Shown here one piece after another: positions 18,515 to 26,524 of a DNA stretch of 64,000 bases. Below the pieces are notes generated by a model that saw only the letters and a program-made list of their open reading frames with translations, ran no database searches and was not told the origin of the DNA. How positions within the stretch are numbered: position 1 is the first letter of the stretch; every line of letters starts with the position of its first letter. The position numbers and the translations under genes are program-made. The stretch is taken from contig NZ_WRPN01000006.1 in NCBI RefSeq assembly GCF_009746565.1, positions 62,001 through 126,000 of the forward strand, written 5' to 3'. Origin of the DNA: Mariniflexile maritimum. Lineage in GTDB: Bacteria > Bacteroidota > Bacteroidia > Flavobacteriales > Flavobacteriaceae.

Positions 18515-19288
18515 ATGAAATTTAGTCTTAAAAATAAAATAGCAATCGTTACGGGTGGAGGAAGCGGTATAGGTAAGGCCATCTCAAAAACCTTCGCGGA
18601 ACAAGGTGCTTATGTTCACATTTTAGAAATGGATAGCGATAATGCAAAAATCACAAAAAATGAAATTGAAAGCAATGGGGGTTTAGCGGAGGTACACCAA
18701 TGTAACGTGGCAAATCAAGAAGATGTTGTTAAAGTTATTCATAACATCTCAAAAAAAGGCAGCATCAATATTTTGATAAACAACGCAGGTATTGCCCATA
18801 TTGGCAATGTTGAAAATACGCCCGAAGCAGATTTAGACCGCGTTTACAGCGTGAACGTAAAAGGTGTTTATAACTGCATTTTTGCAACCATTCCGCACAT
18901 GAAGAAAAATGGAGGGGTTATTTTAAATATGGCATCCATCGCATCATCGGTAGGGCTAAATGATAGGTTTGCGTATTCCATGTCAAAGGGCGCGACCCTA
19001 ACCATGACCTATTCGGTAGCAAAAGATTACATAAACTACGGCATTCGATGCAATTGCATGTCGCCCGCACGTATTCACACCCCTTTTGTTGATGGATTTT
19101 TAAAGAACAATTACCCCGGAAAAGAAGCAGAAATGTTTGAAAAACTATCAAAAACCCAACCCATTGGTCGCATGGGCAAGCCACAAGAAGTAGCAGATTT
19201 GGCATTGTATTTATGCTCTGATGAAGCATCGTTCATCACAGGAACCGATTTCCCAATAGATGGCGGTTTTATAAAACTAAACGGATAA
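18515..19288 (+). CDS. SDR oxidoreductase, probable 2-keto-3-deoxy-L-fuconate dehydrogenase
   Basis: A 257-residue classical short-chain dehydrogenase with cofactor motif TGGGSGIGKAI near residue 12, NNAG near 90, catalytic YSMSK near 155-159 and the C-terminal TGTDFPIDGG typical of the family. In the non-phosphorylating fucose pathway known from Xanthomonas, an SDR of this kind oxidises 2-keto-3-deoxy-L-fuconate to the 2,4-diketo acid. The next gene encodes the hydrolase expected to cleave that product, 23 bp downstream, which supports the assignment. Substrate specificity is inferred from context, not from residues. Confidence 0.75.
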   Translation: MKFSLKNKIAIVTGGGSGIGKAISKTFAEQGAYVHILEMDSDNAKITKNEIESNGGLAEVHQCNVANQEDVVKVIHNISKKGSINILINNAGIAHIGNVENTPEADLDRVYSVNVKGVYNCIFATIPHMKKNGGVILNMASIASSVGLNDRFAYSMSKGATLTMTYSVAKDYINYGIRCNCMSPARIHTPFVDGFLKNNYPGKEAEMFEKLSKTQPIGRMGKPQEVADLALYLCSDEASFITGTDFPIDGGFIKLNG

Positions 19289-19311
19289 ACAATTCAACAA
19301 ATAAACATAAA

Positions 19312-20172
19312 ATGAAACTTATAAGATTTGGCGAAGCTGGAAAAGAAAAACCAGGAGTTCAATTGCCTAACGGAAATAGAATAGATGTATCAACTTTTGG
19401 AGAAGATTATACCGAACAATTTTTTGAAACTGATGGCATTGAAAGGCTTGAAAAGTGGTTAAAAATAAACGAGTCAAAATGCGCTCAAGTTTCTGAAGAA
19501 ACGAGGTTGGGTTCCCCCATTTGTCGTCCTTCAAAATTAGTTTGCATCGGTTTAAACTATGCAAAACATGCTGCCGAAGCAGGTATGAAAGTGCCCAGTG
19601 AACCTGTACTGTTTTTTAAATCAACCACGGCCATTGTAGGGCCTAATGATGATGTTATTATTCCAAAAGGAAGTACAAAAACCGACTGGGAAGTGGAACT
19701 GGCCGTTGTTATGGGCAAAAAAGCATCGTACATTTCTAAAGAAGAAGTATATAATCACATTGCTGGGTATGTGTTGCATAACGATGTGAGCGAACGTGCT
19801 TTTCAAATTGAAAGAGAAGGTCAATGGTGTAAAGGTAAAGGATGCGATACGTTTGCGCCCCTAGGCCCATTTTTGGCCACGAAAGATGAGGTTAAAAACC
19901 CAAATAATTTAGACTTGTGGTTGAAATTAAATGGTGAAATGATGCAAAACAGTTCTACCTCCGATTTTATTTTTAACATTGAAGAAGCCATTAGCTATAT
20001 CAGCCAGTTTATGACGCTGCTTCCGGGCGATGTCATTTCCACAGGAACACCGTTTGGCGTTGGTTTGGGCCTAAAGCCGCCCGTATATTTAAAACCGGGC
20101 GATGTGATGGAACTGGGTATTGAAGGTTTAGGGGTTTCAAAACAAAACGTAGTAGCTTACTCGGGGACATGA
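19312..20172 (+). CDS. FAH-family hydrolase, probable 2,4-diketo-3-deoxy-L-fuconate hydrolase
   Basis: A 286-residue member of the fumarylacetoacetate hydrolase family. The core motif CIGLNYAKHAAE is near residue 79; metal-binding acids lie in DWEVELAVVMG near 124-134 and in HNDVSER near 155. The family hydrolyses C-C bonds of beta-diketo acids. In the fucose pathway it would split 2,4-diketo-3-deoxy-L-fuconate into pyruvate and L-lactate. Its end overlaps the next start by four bases (ATGA), so both are translated together. Confidence 0.85.
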   Translation: MKLIRFGEAGKEKPGVQLPNGNRIDVSTFGEDYTEQFFETDGIERLEKWLKINESKCAQVSEETRLGSPICRPSKLVCIGLNYAKHAAEAGMKVPSEPVLFFKSTTAIVGPNDDVIIPKGSTKTDWEVELAVVMGKKASYISKEEVYNHIAGYVLHNDVSERAFQIEREGQWCKGKGCDTFAPLGPFLATKDEVKNPNNLDLWLKLNGEMMQNSSTSDFIFNIEEAISYISQFMTLLPGDVISTGTPFGVGLGLKPPVYLKPGDVMELGIEGLGVSKQNVVAYSGT

Positions 20173-20996
20173 TTATAGATAGTCATCAACATTTTTGGCA
20201 ATACCATCCTGTAAAACACGCTTGGATAGATGATGCTATGGCAGTTATCCGAAAGGATTTTATGCCCAATGATTTAGCAAAAGTATATCAAGAAAACGGT
20301 GTTGATGGTTGTGTAGCTGTTGAAGCAGACCAAAACCCGGCAGAAACCGATTTCCTGTTGAAGTTGGCTTCAGAATACAATTTTATTAAAGGTGTTGTGG
20401 GTTGGATTGATTTGAGAAACGATACCATTGACGCTAAGTTGGAAGTTTACAGGCATCAAAAAAAACTGAAAGGCTTTAGGCATGTGGTTCAAGCGGAAGC
20501 AGACCACAACTTTTTGCTTCGCCCCAATTTTTTAAGAGGCGTTTCATTGCTTGAAAAACATAATTATACTTACGATATTTTAATTTTTCCGCATCAATTG
20601 GGGTCGACTTTAGAATTTGTAAAACGTTTTCCAAATCAGAAATTCATCATCGACCACATTGCAAAACCGTATATAAAAGATGGTTTTTATGATGGTTGGG
20701 CGGTTTTAATGCAGGAAATAGCAAAGCAAGAAAACGTGTTTTGTAAACTTTCCGGCATGATAACCGAAGCCGATTATAACCATTGGAAACCCGAACAAAT
20801 CCACCCATATATGGATTTGGTTTTAGAAGCTTTCGGTGTCAATCGTTTACTATTTGGTTCTGATTGGCCTGTGTGTTTGGTGGCAGGAAATTATTCAAAA
20901 GTAAAAGGATTGGTAGGCCATTTCATTTCAAAATTAAGCGCCCATGAGCAACAAAATATCATGGGGGCAAACGCTATAAAATTTTATAATCTATAA
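20169..20996 (+). CDS. Amidohydrolase, probable L-fucono-1,5-lactonase
   Basis: A 275-residue protein of the amidohydrolase_2 family: IIDSHQHFW at residues 2-10 (first metal-binding His pair), FRHVVQ near 98, FIIDHIAKP near 158, CKLSGM near 192 and LLFGSDWPV near 231 with the catalytic Asp. Enzymes of this type include the lactonases for L-fucono- and L-rhamnono-lactone. It overlaps the FAH-family gene by ATGA and is followed after one base by an SDR that would make its lactone substrate. Cytoplasmic. Confidence 0.85.
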   Translation: MIIDSHQHFWQYHPVKHAWIDDAMAVIRKDFMPNDLAKVYQENGVDGCVAVEADQNPAETDFLLKLASEYNFIKGVVGWIDLRNDTIDAKLEVYRHQKKLKGFRHVVQAEADHNFLLRPNFLRGVSLLEKHNYTYDILIFPHQLGSTLEFVKRFPNQKFIIDHIAKPYIKDGFYDGWAVLMQEIAKQENVFCKLSGMITEADYNHWKPEQIHPYMDLVLEAFGVNRLLFGSDWPVCLVAGNYSKVKGLVGHFISKLSAHEQQNIMGANAIKFYNL

Positions 20997-20997
20997 T

Positions 20998-21789
20998 ATG
21001 GATTTACATTTAAAAGATAAAGTAGTCGTAGTTACGGGTGCTGCGGGTATAAAAGGTAGTATAGGTGAAACCATTGTGCAAGCCTTAGCGAATGAAGGCG
21101 CCATACCAGTCATTATTTGCCGTAACGACCGCGGGTTTGCTTATGAAAAAGAACTACAAACCAAAGGTGTTGACGCCCTTTTCGTGAAAACCGATGTTAC
21201 CAAACCAGAGCAAATTGAAGCAGCAGTTAAAGTAATTGCAGATAAATATGGACGTATTGATGCTTTAATTAATAACGTTGGTGTTAATGATGGTGTAGGG
21301 CTGGAGGCATCTGTTGATGACTTTGTGCAGTCGTTAAAACTTAATTTAATCAGTTACTTCGCTACCACAAAATATTGCTTGCCTTACCTCAAAAAATCAA
21401 AAGGAAACCTATTAAATATTGGCTCAAAAGTGGGTATGACAGGGCAAGGCGGAACGTCAGGTTATGCTGCTTCTAAAGGAGGCGTTTTAGGTTTAACCAG
21501 GGAGTGGGCTGTCGATTTAATTAAAGAAGGCATCCGTGTAAACGCTTTAATAATTGCAGAAAGTTGGACGCCAGCTTATGATACATGGATTAAAACCTTG
21601 GAAAACGGCGAAGAAAAACTAAAATCAATTGTTAAAAAAATTCCTTTGGAAAATAGAATGACAACGCCCCAAGAAATTGCCGATGCCTGTTTGTTTACCA
21701 TTTCCGATAGGGCATCGCACACCACAGGGCAATATATATTTATAGATGGTGGCTATGTGCACCTAGACCGCGCTCTTTTAACCGAATAA
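20998..21789 (+). CDS. SDR oxidoreductase, probable L-fucose dehydrogenase
   Basis: A 263-residue classical SDR. The cofactor motif is slightly unusual (TGAAGIKGSIGET, near residues 13-25); NNVGVND is near 94, catalytic YAASK near 155-159, and FIDGGY near the end. SDRs in this position of non-phosphorylating fucose clusters oxidise L-fucose to L-fucono-lactone. Neighbours are the lactonase one base upstream and the fucose permease downstream. The assignment to L-fucose is from context; related enzymes also oxidise L-galactose, D-arabinose or L-rhamnose. Confidence 0.7.
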   Translation: MDLHLKDKVVVVTGAAGIKGSIGETIVQALANEGAIPVIICRNDRGFAYEKELQTKGVDALFVKTDVTKPEQIEAAVKVIADKYGRIDALINNVGVNDGVGLEASVDDFVQSLKLNLISYFATTKYCLPYLKKSKGNLLNIGSKVGMTGQGGTSGYAASKGGVLGLTREWAVDLIKEGIRVNALIIAESWTPAYDTWIKTLENGEEKLKSIVKKIPLENRMTTPQEIADACLFTISDRASHTTGQYIFIDGGYVHLDRALLTE

Positions 21790-21813
21790 TTGAAACACCT
21801 AACGAAACCATCA

Positions 21814-23163
21814 ATGAATAAAACAATAAAAACCCCCGTTGTTCCTAAAGCATTACTGATACCGTTTATCGCTACTACTTCAATTTTTGCCTTATGGGGC
21901 TTTGCAAACGATTTAACAAATCCTATGGTGGCCGCATTTAAAAAAGTAATGGTACTATCCAATCAAGAGGCTTACAACGTGCAGTTTGCTTTTTATTTTG
22001 GTTATGGTGTCATGGCTGTTCCAGCGGCACTTTTTATTAGAAAATTTAGTTATAAATCTGGTATTCTATTTGGGCTTGCGCTGTATGCCGTTGGGGCTAT
22101 TTTATTTTATCCCGCTGCCTTACAGGGTAGGTATGACTATTTTTTAATATCGCTTTTTGTTATTACCTGCGGACTTGGTTTTCTGGAAACCACCTCAAAC
22201 CCCTTAATACTTTCAATGGGTGATCCTTCTACCGCAACGCAACGTTTAAACTTGGCACAATCCTTTAACCCCTTAGGGTCGCTTACAGGAATGATGATTG
22301 CCAAGTTTATGGTTTTAGATAGGTTGCTGTCCGTTGATTATTCCAATAGTTCTGAAATTGTTGCCTTAGGAACCGAAAAGGCAGCAAAAATTAAAGCCCA
22401 CGATTTGGATGTTATCAGTACACCGTACATAGGGGTAGGCCTTTTTGTTTTGCTGGTTTTTTTAATAATATGGAAAACAAAAATTCCCGCCATGTACTTG
22501 GGTAAACACCTTTCAATTAAACAATCGTTGTCCCTTATATTTAAAAATAAATTATATATTTTGGGTGTTTTGGCCCAAATGTTTTATGTTGGCGCACAAA
22601 TCATGTGTTGGACTGCTATTTTTCAGTTGGTTGAATACCTAAATCAAGGTTTACCGGTTGACCATAAAATTGATGGTACCTATTGGAATATTTCTGCCAT
22701 GTTACTTTTTGTTTCAACCAGATTTATAGGTACTGCACTTATGCGTAAAATTAATCCTGTAAAAATGTTAACGGTTTTTGCGCTTGCGGGTTCATTGTTG
22801 TGCTTAGGTGTTATTTTAACCACAGGCATATTAAGCTTAATTTGTTTGGTTTTGGTCTCGGTGTTCATGTCCATTATGTTTCCTACAATTTACGGTATTG
22901 CCCTAAAGGATATGGGCGAGGAGGCAAAATTGGCATCTTCCGGACTAATAATGGCCATTGTTGGAGGTGCTTTTTTACCAAAAATTCAAGCAGCTATCAT
23001 GGATTTTGGTGATACCGTTAATGGAACCGAAGTTTTTGGAGATATAGTAACAGGTGGTATTACTGAAATTCATTTTTCATTTATACTGCCACTTATTTGT
23101 TTATTGTTCGTAGCTTTTTATGGGTTTTATGCTTATAGGGTTAAAAGAGTTATTAATTCGTAG
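21814..23163 (+). CDS. fucP: L-fucose:H+ symporter, MFS family
   Basis: Start set at the ATG at 21814 rather than the TTG at 21790; this gives 449 residues with a short cytoplasmic leader and 12 predicted membrane segments. FucP-type features are FALWGFANDLTNPMV near residue 30, LGFLETTSNPLILSMG near 118 and LAQSFNPLGSLTG near 145. The family imports L-fucose or other monosaccharides across the inner membrane with protons. It links the exported glycosidases upstream to the cytoplasmic catabolic enzymes and is the strongest sign that fucose is the sugar used. Confidence 0.9.
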   Translation: MNKTIKTPVVPKALLIPFIATTSIFALWGFANDLTNPMVAAFKKVMVLSNQEAYNVQFAFYFGYGVMAVPAALFIRKFSYKSGILFGLALYAVGAILFYPAALQGRYDYFLISLFVITCGLGFLETTSNPLILSMGDPSTATQRLNLAQSFNPLGSLTGMMIAKFMVLDRLLSVDYSNSSEIVALGTEKAAKIKAHDLDVISTPYIGVGLFVLLVFLIIWKTKIPAMYLGKHLSIKQSLSLIFKNKLYILGVLAQMFYVGAQIMCWTAIFQLVEYLNQGLPVDHKIDGTYWNISAMLLFVSTRFIGTALMRKINPVKMLTVFALAGSLLCLGVILTTGILSLICLVLVSVFMSIMFPTIYGIALKDMGEEAKLASSGLIMAIVGGAFLPKIQAAIMDFGDTVNGTEVFGDIVTGGITEIHFSFILPLICLLFVAFYGFYAYRVKRVINS

Positions 23164-23174
23164 TTGTATTGAAA

Positions 23175-23510
23175 ATGAAAACGAAGCGTTATTGCCTTTT
23201 CTGCGATTTAAAAGACGACCCAAGTTTAATTGCAGAATATATAGAGCATCATAAAAAAGTATGGCCCGAGGTTTTGGAAAGTATTAAAACCTCTGGAATA
23301 ATTAATATGGAAATCTATAACAAAGGCAACAGGCTGTTCATGATAATGGAAGTTGATGATTCGTTTTCTTTTGAAGCGAAATCCCAATTAGATGCCAGCA
23401 ACCCTAAAGTTCAGGCATGGGAAACGCTTATGTGGAAATACCAACAAAAAGTGCCAATCGCAAAAAAAGGTGAAAAGTGGTTGCTACTAAACGAAATTTT
23501 CAGATTATAA
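23175..23510 (+). CDS. L-fucose/L-rhamnose mutarotase (RhaM-like)
   Basis: A 111-residue protein of the RhaM family (former DUF718), an alpha/beta ferredoxin-like fold. The motif EYIEHHKKVWPEV near residues 20-32 carries the histidine that is catalytic in rhamnose mutarotase; NMEIYNKGNRLFMIMEVDD and a W-rich C-terminus (AWETLMWKYQQ) also fit. It interconverts alpha and beta anomers, feeding the dehydrogenase with the right form. Start at the ATG at 23175, two codons after an in-frame TTG. It is the last gene of the operon. Confidence 0.88.
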   Translation: MKTKRYCLFCDLKDDPSLIAEYIEHHKKVWPEVLESIKTSGIINMEIYNKGNRLFMIMEVDDSFSFEAKSQLDASNPKVQAWETLMWKYQQKVPIAKKGEKWLLLNEIFRL

Positions 23511-23549
23511 ACAAAGCGGCCACGTTAGGTTTAAAGTGGTGTATTCAAA

Positions 23550-24251
23550 TCAATGACATTCCATAGCTCCGGTAACCAGCTCGTTCACAGGGGCGGGCGA
23601 GAGGTAAGGAATGCCCAATCCCAACCCACGAAATATAAAAATGATGCCAATAATAACCACAAATACAGGAATTATTTTTTGGATGCGTTGTCTGGCTGCA
23701 CCTTTTAAAAAATGGCTAAAATAAATTGCGGTGGTCATTAAAGGTACGGTGCCCAAACCAAATGTTGCCATGTACAAACTGCCCTCTAAAGCGTTGCCGC
23801 TCGCAATGGCGCCAAACAATGCCATATATACCAATCCGCAAGGCAAAAACCCGTTAAGAAAACCAATGGTTAAAAACGTATCGGCCGTTTTTTTCTTTAA
23901 GGCAGCGCCCAAAGCCGATTTTACTTTTGAAATAAGCCGATAAATAGGTTTGGAAAAATTATAAGTATTGAAAACCGATGACGGCACAACAACAAATAAA
24001 ATCATTAAAATACCAATGGCAATTGATAGCTGTTGCTGAAACCCAAAAATATAAAGGCTCTTGCCAATAAGCCCAAAAACAAGTCCTATTAAGCTATAGG
24101 CAAAAAGCCTTCCAGCTTGGTAAACAGTAATTTGCGATATTTTTTTGTATGCATTTGTTCGGTCCACAGGCAGCATAAAAGCAATAGGCCCACACATGCC
24201 CACACAGTGCAAGCTGCCCACCAATCCTAAAACAAATGCCGTTACAAGCAT
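23550..24251 (-). CDS. SafE/TauE-like membrane protein of the cbb3 oxidase cluster
   Basis: A 233-residue membrane protein with about six membrane segments and an N-terminal HCVGMCGP motif near residues 15-22. Proteins of this type (annotated as sulfite exporter TauE/SafE or UreH-like) regularly end the cco operon in Bacteroidota. The Cys and His residues in the first segment suggest metal, perhaps copper, handling for the oxidase, but this is inference. It starts one base after the ccoH stop, so it belongs to the same transcript. It converges with the fucose operon across a 39-bp gap in which I see no strong terminator. Confidence 0.8.
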   Translation of the reverse strand: MLVTAFVLGLVGSLHCVGMCGPIAFMLPVDRTNAYKKISQITVYQAGRLFAYSLIGLVFGLIGKSLYIFGFQQQLSIAIGILMILFVVVPSSVFNTYNFSKPIYRLISKVKSALGAALKKKTADTFLTIGFLNGFLPCGLVYMALFGAIASGNALEGSLYMATFGLGTVPLMTTAIYFSHFLKGAARQRIQKIIPVFVVIIGIIFIFRGLGLGIPYLSPAPVNELVTGAMECH

Positions 24252-24252
24252 G

Positions 24253-24699
24253 TTAATAATTTATAGATTCTTTAAATAAATAAGAAATTCCATTATATTG
24301 CCAATCTATTTTAATGTTCCAACGACCATCTACCAAACGGTTGTCAGGTATGAGCAAATAAGGTTTAGATAATGAAATAGCAGTATCAAAATCTAATTGT
24401 TTGTTAGATGGTCTATATAGGAACACTTTTCCGGTAATTTTAGTAATATCTAGGGCTTTCGGAAAGCTAATCAACAAGCCTTCGTCGGTTTTTTTATAAG
24501 TAATATTTTCATCAAGTTTTTCAGCATTGTCAAGTTTATCAATATCATCTTGATAGGTCAACTCCTCAGCATAATAATCTTCGGTCACCAAATCATGGTC
24601 GTACTTTGCGTTAAAATTCATACTAATAACAAAGTAAAGTATAAAGCTAATAAACCCAATAAATGCAATTACAATTCCAGTACCCCAATTAATTTTCAT
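24253..24699 (-). CDS. ccoH: CcoH (FixH-family) cbb3 oxidase assembly protein
   Basis: A 148-residue protein with one N-terminal membrane segment (IVIAFIGFISFILYFVISM) and a periplasmic FixH-type domain. CcoH stabilises the cbb3 oxidase during assembly. Start chosen at the ATG at 24699 (MKINWGTG), the usual beginning of family members; the ATG at 24708 lies inside a palindromic repeat and would add three residues. It is separated from ccoG by an unusual 311-320 bp gap full of repeats, although the rest of the operon is compact. Confidence 0.88.
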   Translation of the reverse strand: MKINWGTGIVIAFIGFISFILYFVISMNFNAKYDHDLVTEDYYAEELTYQDDIDKLDNAEKLDENITYKKTDEGLLISFPKALDITKITGKVFLYRPSNKQLDFDTAISLSKPYLLIPDNRLVDGRWNIKIDWQYNGISYLFKESINY

Positions 24700-24707
24700 A
24701 TCGTTCA

Positions 24708-24725
24708 TTCCTGCGTAGGCAGGAA
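24708..24725. repeat. Short palindrome at the ccoH 5' end
   Basis: TTCCTGC, GTAG, GCAGGAA form a perfect 7-bp stem with a 4-base loop. The sequence resembles the dispersed palindromic repeats with a CCTGC/GCAGG core that are frequent between genes in this phylum (from memory, not searched). It sits just upstream of the ccoH start on the - strand, so in the mRNA it could form a hairpin near the initiation site. Confidence 0.6.
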
Positions 24726-24797
24726 CCTGTTTTTAGTTACTACTTGTTTTCAAACCCCGAGGGCTAATTTTCAAGAAACGGCCAATTCCAACTTTGT

Positions 24798-24823
24798 ACT
24801 TCTAACTTCTAACTTCTAACTTT
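24798..24823. repeat. Tandem heptamer ACTTCTA x3 plus partial
   Basis: Three perfect copies of ACTTCTA occupy 24798-24818 and a partial copy follows. It lies in the ccoG-ccoH gap and overlaps the end of a small reading frame. A simple repeat with no evident function; copy number may vary between strains. Confidence 0.8.
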
Positions 24824-24940
24824 ACAATGGCATTCCCCTCGTTCCTTCGGGTCGGGCTTTCGGCAGTCGCTCTTTTCAAGTAGCTCCAACAATGCCTCAA
24901 TCCCTAATGCACCTGTTAGCCAGGGCCATTTTAAACCCAT
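24809..24940 (-). other. Small 43-codon reading frame in the ccoG-ccoH gap, possibly a repeat-borne element
   Basis: An ATG at 24940 opens 43 codons ending in TAG at 24809. The peptide starts MGLKWPWLTGALGIEALLEL and continues with SDCRKPDPKERGECHC. The DNA of its second half (GCCCGACCCGAAGG core) resembles intergenic elements I recall as frequent in flavobacterial genomes, so it may be a decayed repeat rather than a gene. For a gene: the frame is open and lies co-directionally in the cco operon. Against: it is short, ends inside a tandem heptamer, and has no recognised domain. The remaining parts of the 24709-25019 gap hold nothing else I can name. Confidence 0.35.
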
Positions 24941-25019
24941 AAGGTAGCACATTTTTAACTGTTTCAATCGTTGCAAATCGTAACGCTTTCAGGGTTTTAA
25001 GGCCAAAAAGAGTTGCAAT

Positions 25020-26444
25020 TTATCTATAACTTCGTGGCCCTAAAAAGTTGGCCGTAGTGGTTTCAATCAGTTCACCATTGGCATAAATACCAATTTTTAT
25101 CTTATTTCGGTCGCCACTTAAAGCGGCATTGTTAATCTCAACAAACAAGGTGCCTTGAGCGATGCCACGACTAGGCACCACAAAATTATTATTGGACGAG
25201 GCCAATTTTAAAGTGCCTTTATGCGAAAGCAGTTTTATGCTTACGTTTTCAATATTGTTGGTTGTTTTGTTTACCAGTTTGTAGGTGTAAACATTGCTAA
25301 TTATATTATTTGCCTTGTGTTCAAATAACTGCCCGGGCAGTTTTAAAACGGTGGCTTCAACATCATTCCTTAAAAATAGCATGCCCGTTAATAAACCAAT
25401 TAAAATGGTAAGTACCGCTATATAACCTTTCATTCTGGCTGTAAGCTTAAAAGGTTCTTTCTTTTCAATATTGTCTTCGCTGGCGTAACGTATCAATCCT
25501 TTTGGTAGGTTAACGCTTTCCATAATACTGTCACATTCATCAATGCATGCGGTACAGTTTACACATTCCAATTGGGTGCCGTTTCTTATGTCGATACCCG
25601 TTGGGCAAACATGTACGCATTGAAAACAATCAATACAATCGCCAAAGCCCAACGCTTGTCTGTCCTCATTTTTTCGCCATTTTTTTCTGCCGTTATCGCG
25701 TTCGCCCCGTTTATGGTCGTACGCAACCACAATCGATTTGGTGTCTAAAAGTACACCTTGCAAACGGCCGTAAGGACAGGCAATAATACAAACCTGTTCC
25801 CTAAACCAAGCAAATACAAAATAAAAAACGGCCGTAAAAATAAGTAACGAAAACAAGGTGCTTAAATGGCTAAAAGGCCCATCCAAAATGTACTGGATAA
25901 GTTTGTCGCTTCCTATTAAATAAGCTAGAAATATATTGGAAATAAGGAATGAAATCAATAGGAAAATAGCGAACTTCAATCCTTTTTTTCTTATTTTTTC
26001 AGCGTTCCAAGGTTGTTTTGCCAGTTTTATTTGTTTGCCCCGGTCGCCTTCAATCCAATATTCAATGCGCCTAAAAACCATTTCCATAAAAATGGTTTGG
26101 GGGCAAATCCATCCACAAAAAATCCTACCAAAAGCAACAGTAAATAACGTGATGAAAACCACCCCGATAAGCATGGAAATTACAAATAGGTAAAAATCTT
26201 GTGGCCAAAACGGAAAACCGAAGATGTTAAAACGGCGTTGAAGCACATTGAACATTAAAAACTGATTGCCGTTTATTTTCACAAAAGGCGCCAACAAGAA
26301 AAATGCCAATAAAAAGTAACTAACCCATTTTCGGTATTTGTAGAATTTTCCACTAGGTTTTTTTGGAAAAACCCAAGCGCGTTTTCCTTCTTGCGTTACG
26401 GTACCTATGGAGTCTCTAAATGATTCGTTATCTGGGGTTTCCAT
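25020..26444 (-). CDS. ccoG: CcoG (RdxA/FixG) ferredoxin-type cbb3 oxidase assembly protein
   Basis: A 474-residue membrane iron-sulfur protein. Five or so membrane segments are interrupted by cysteine motifs CGWICPQTIF near residue 116 and CIIACPYGR near 220; a 2[4Fe-4S] ferredoxin domain lies near 268-305 (CIDCFQCVHVCP, CVNCTACIDECD). A C-terminal Ig-like FixG domain follows. CcoG reduces or handles copper for assembly of the cbb3 oxidase. It follows ccoP after 80 bp, which contain a strong inverted repeat. Confidence 0.95.
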   Translation of the reverse strand: METPDNESFRDSIGTVTQEGKRAWVFPKKPSGKFYKYRKWVSYFLLAFFLLAPFVKINGNQFLMFNVLQRRFNIFGFPFWPQDFYLFVISMLIGVVFITLFTVAFGRIFCGWICPQTIFMEMVFRRIEYWIEGDRGKQIKLAKQPWNAEKIRKKGLKFAIFLLISFLISNIFLAYLIGSDKLIQYILDGPFSHLSTLFSLLIFTAVFYFVFAWFREQVCIIACPYGRLQGVLLDTKSIVVAYDHKRGERDNGRKKWRKNEDRQALGFGDCIDCFQCVHVCPTGIDIRNGTQLECVNCTACIDECDSIMESVNLPKGLIRYASEDNIEKKEPFKLTARMKGYIAVLTILIGLLTGMLFLRNDVEATVLKLPGQLFEHKANNIISNVYTYKLVNKTTNNIENVSIKLLSHKGTLKLASSNNNFVVPSRGIAQGTLFVEINNAALSGDRNKIKIGIYANGELIETTTANFLGPRSYR

Positions 26445-26464
26445 TTTTTATTTCTATTTAAAAG

Positions 26465-26514
26465 AGAGCCAAGAATTGGTCTATTCTACTCTTGTTATAA
26501 TAATTCTTGGCTCT
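26465..26514 (-). promoter_or_regulatory. Strong 13-bp inverted repeat between ccoP and ccoG
   Basis: AGAGCCAAGAATT (26465-26477) is perfectly complementary to AATTCTTGGCTCT (26502-26514), with a 24-base loop. On the transcribed - strand it forms a stable hairpin between the structural genes and the assembly genes. There is no long U-tract after it, so it is more likely an RNA processing or stabilising element, or a partial attenuator, than a full terminator. It could lower ccoG-ccoH-safE expression relative to ccoNOQP. Confidence 0.65.
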
Positions 26515-26524
26515 TAAACTCGTG

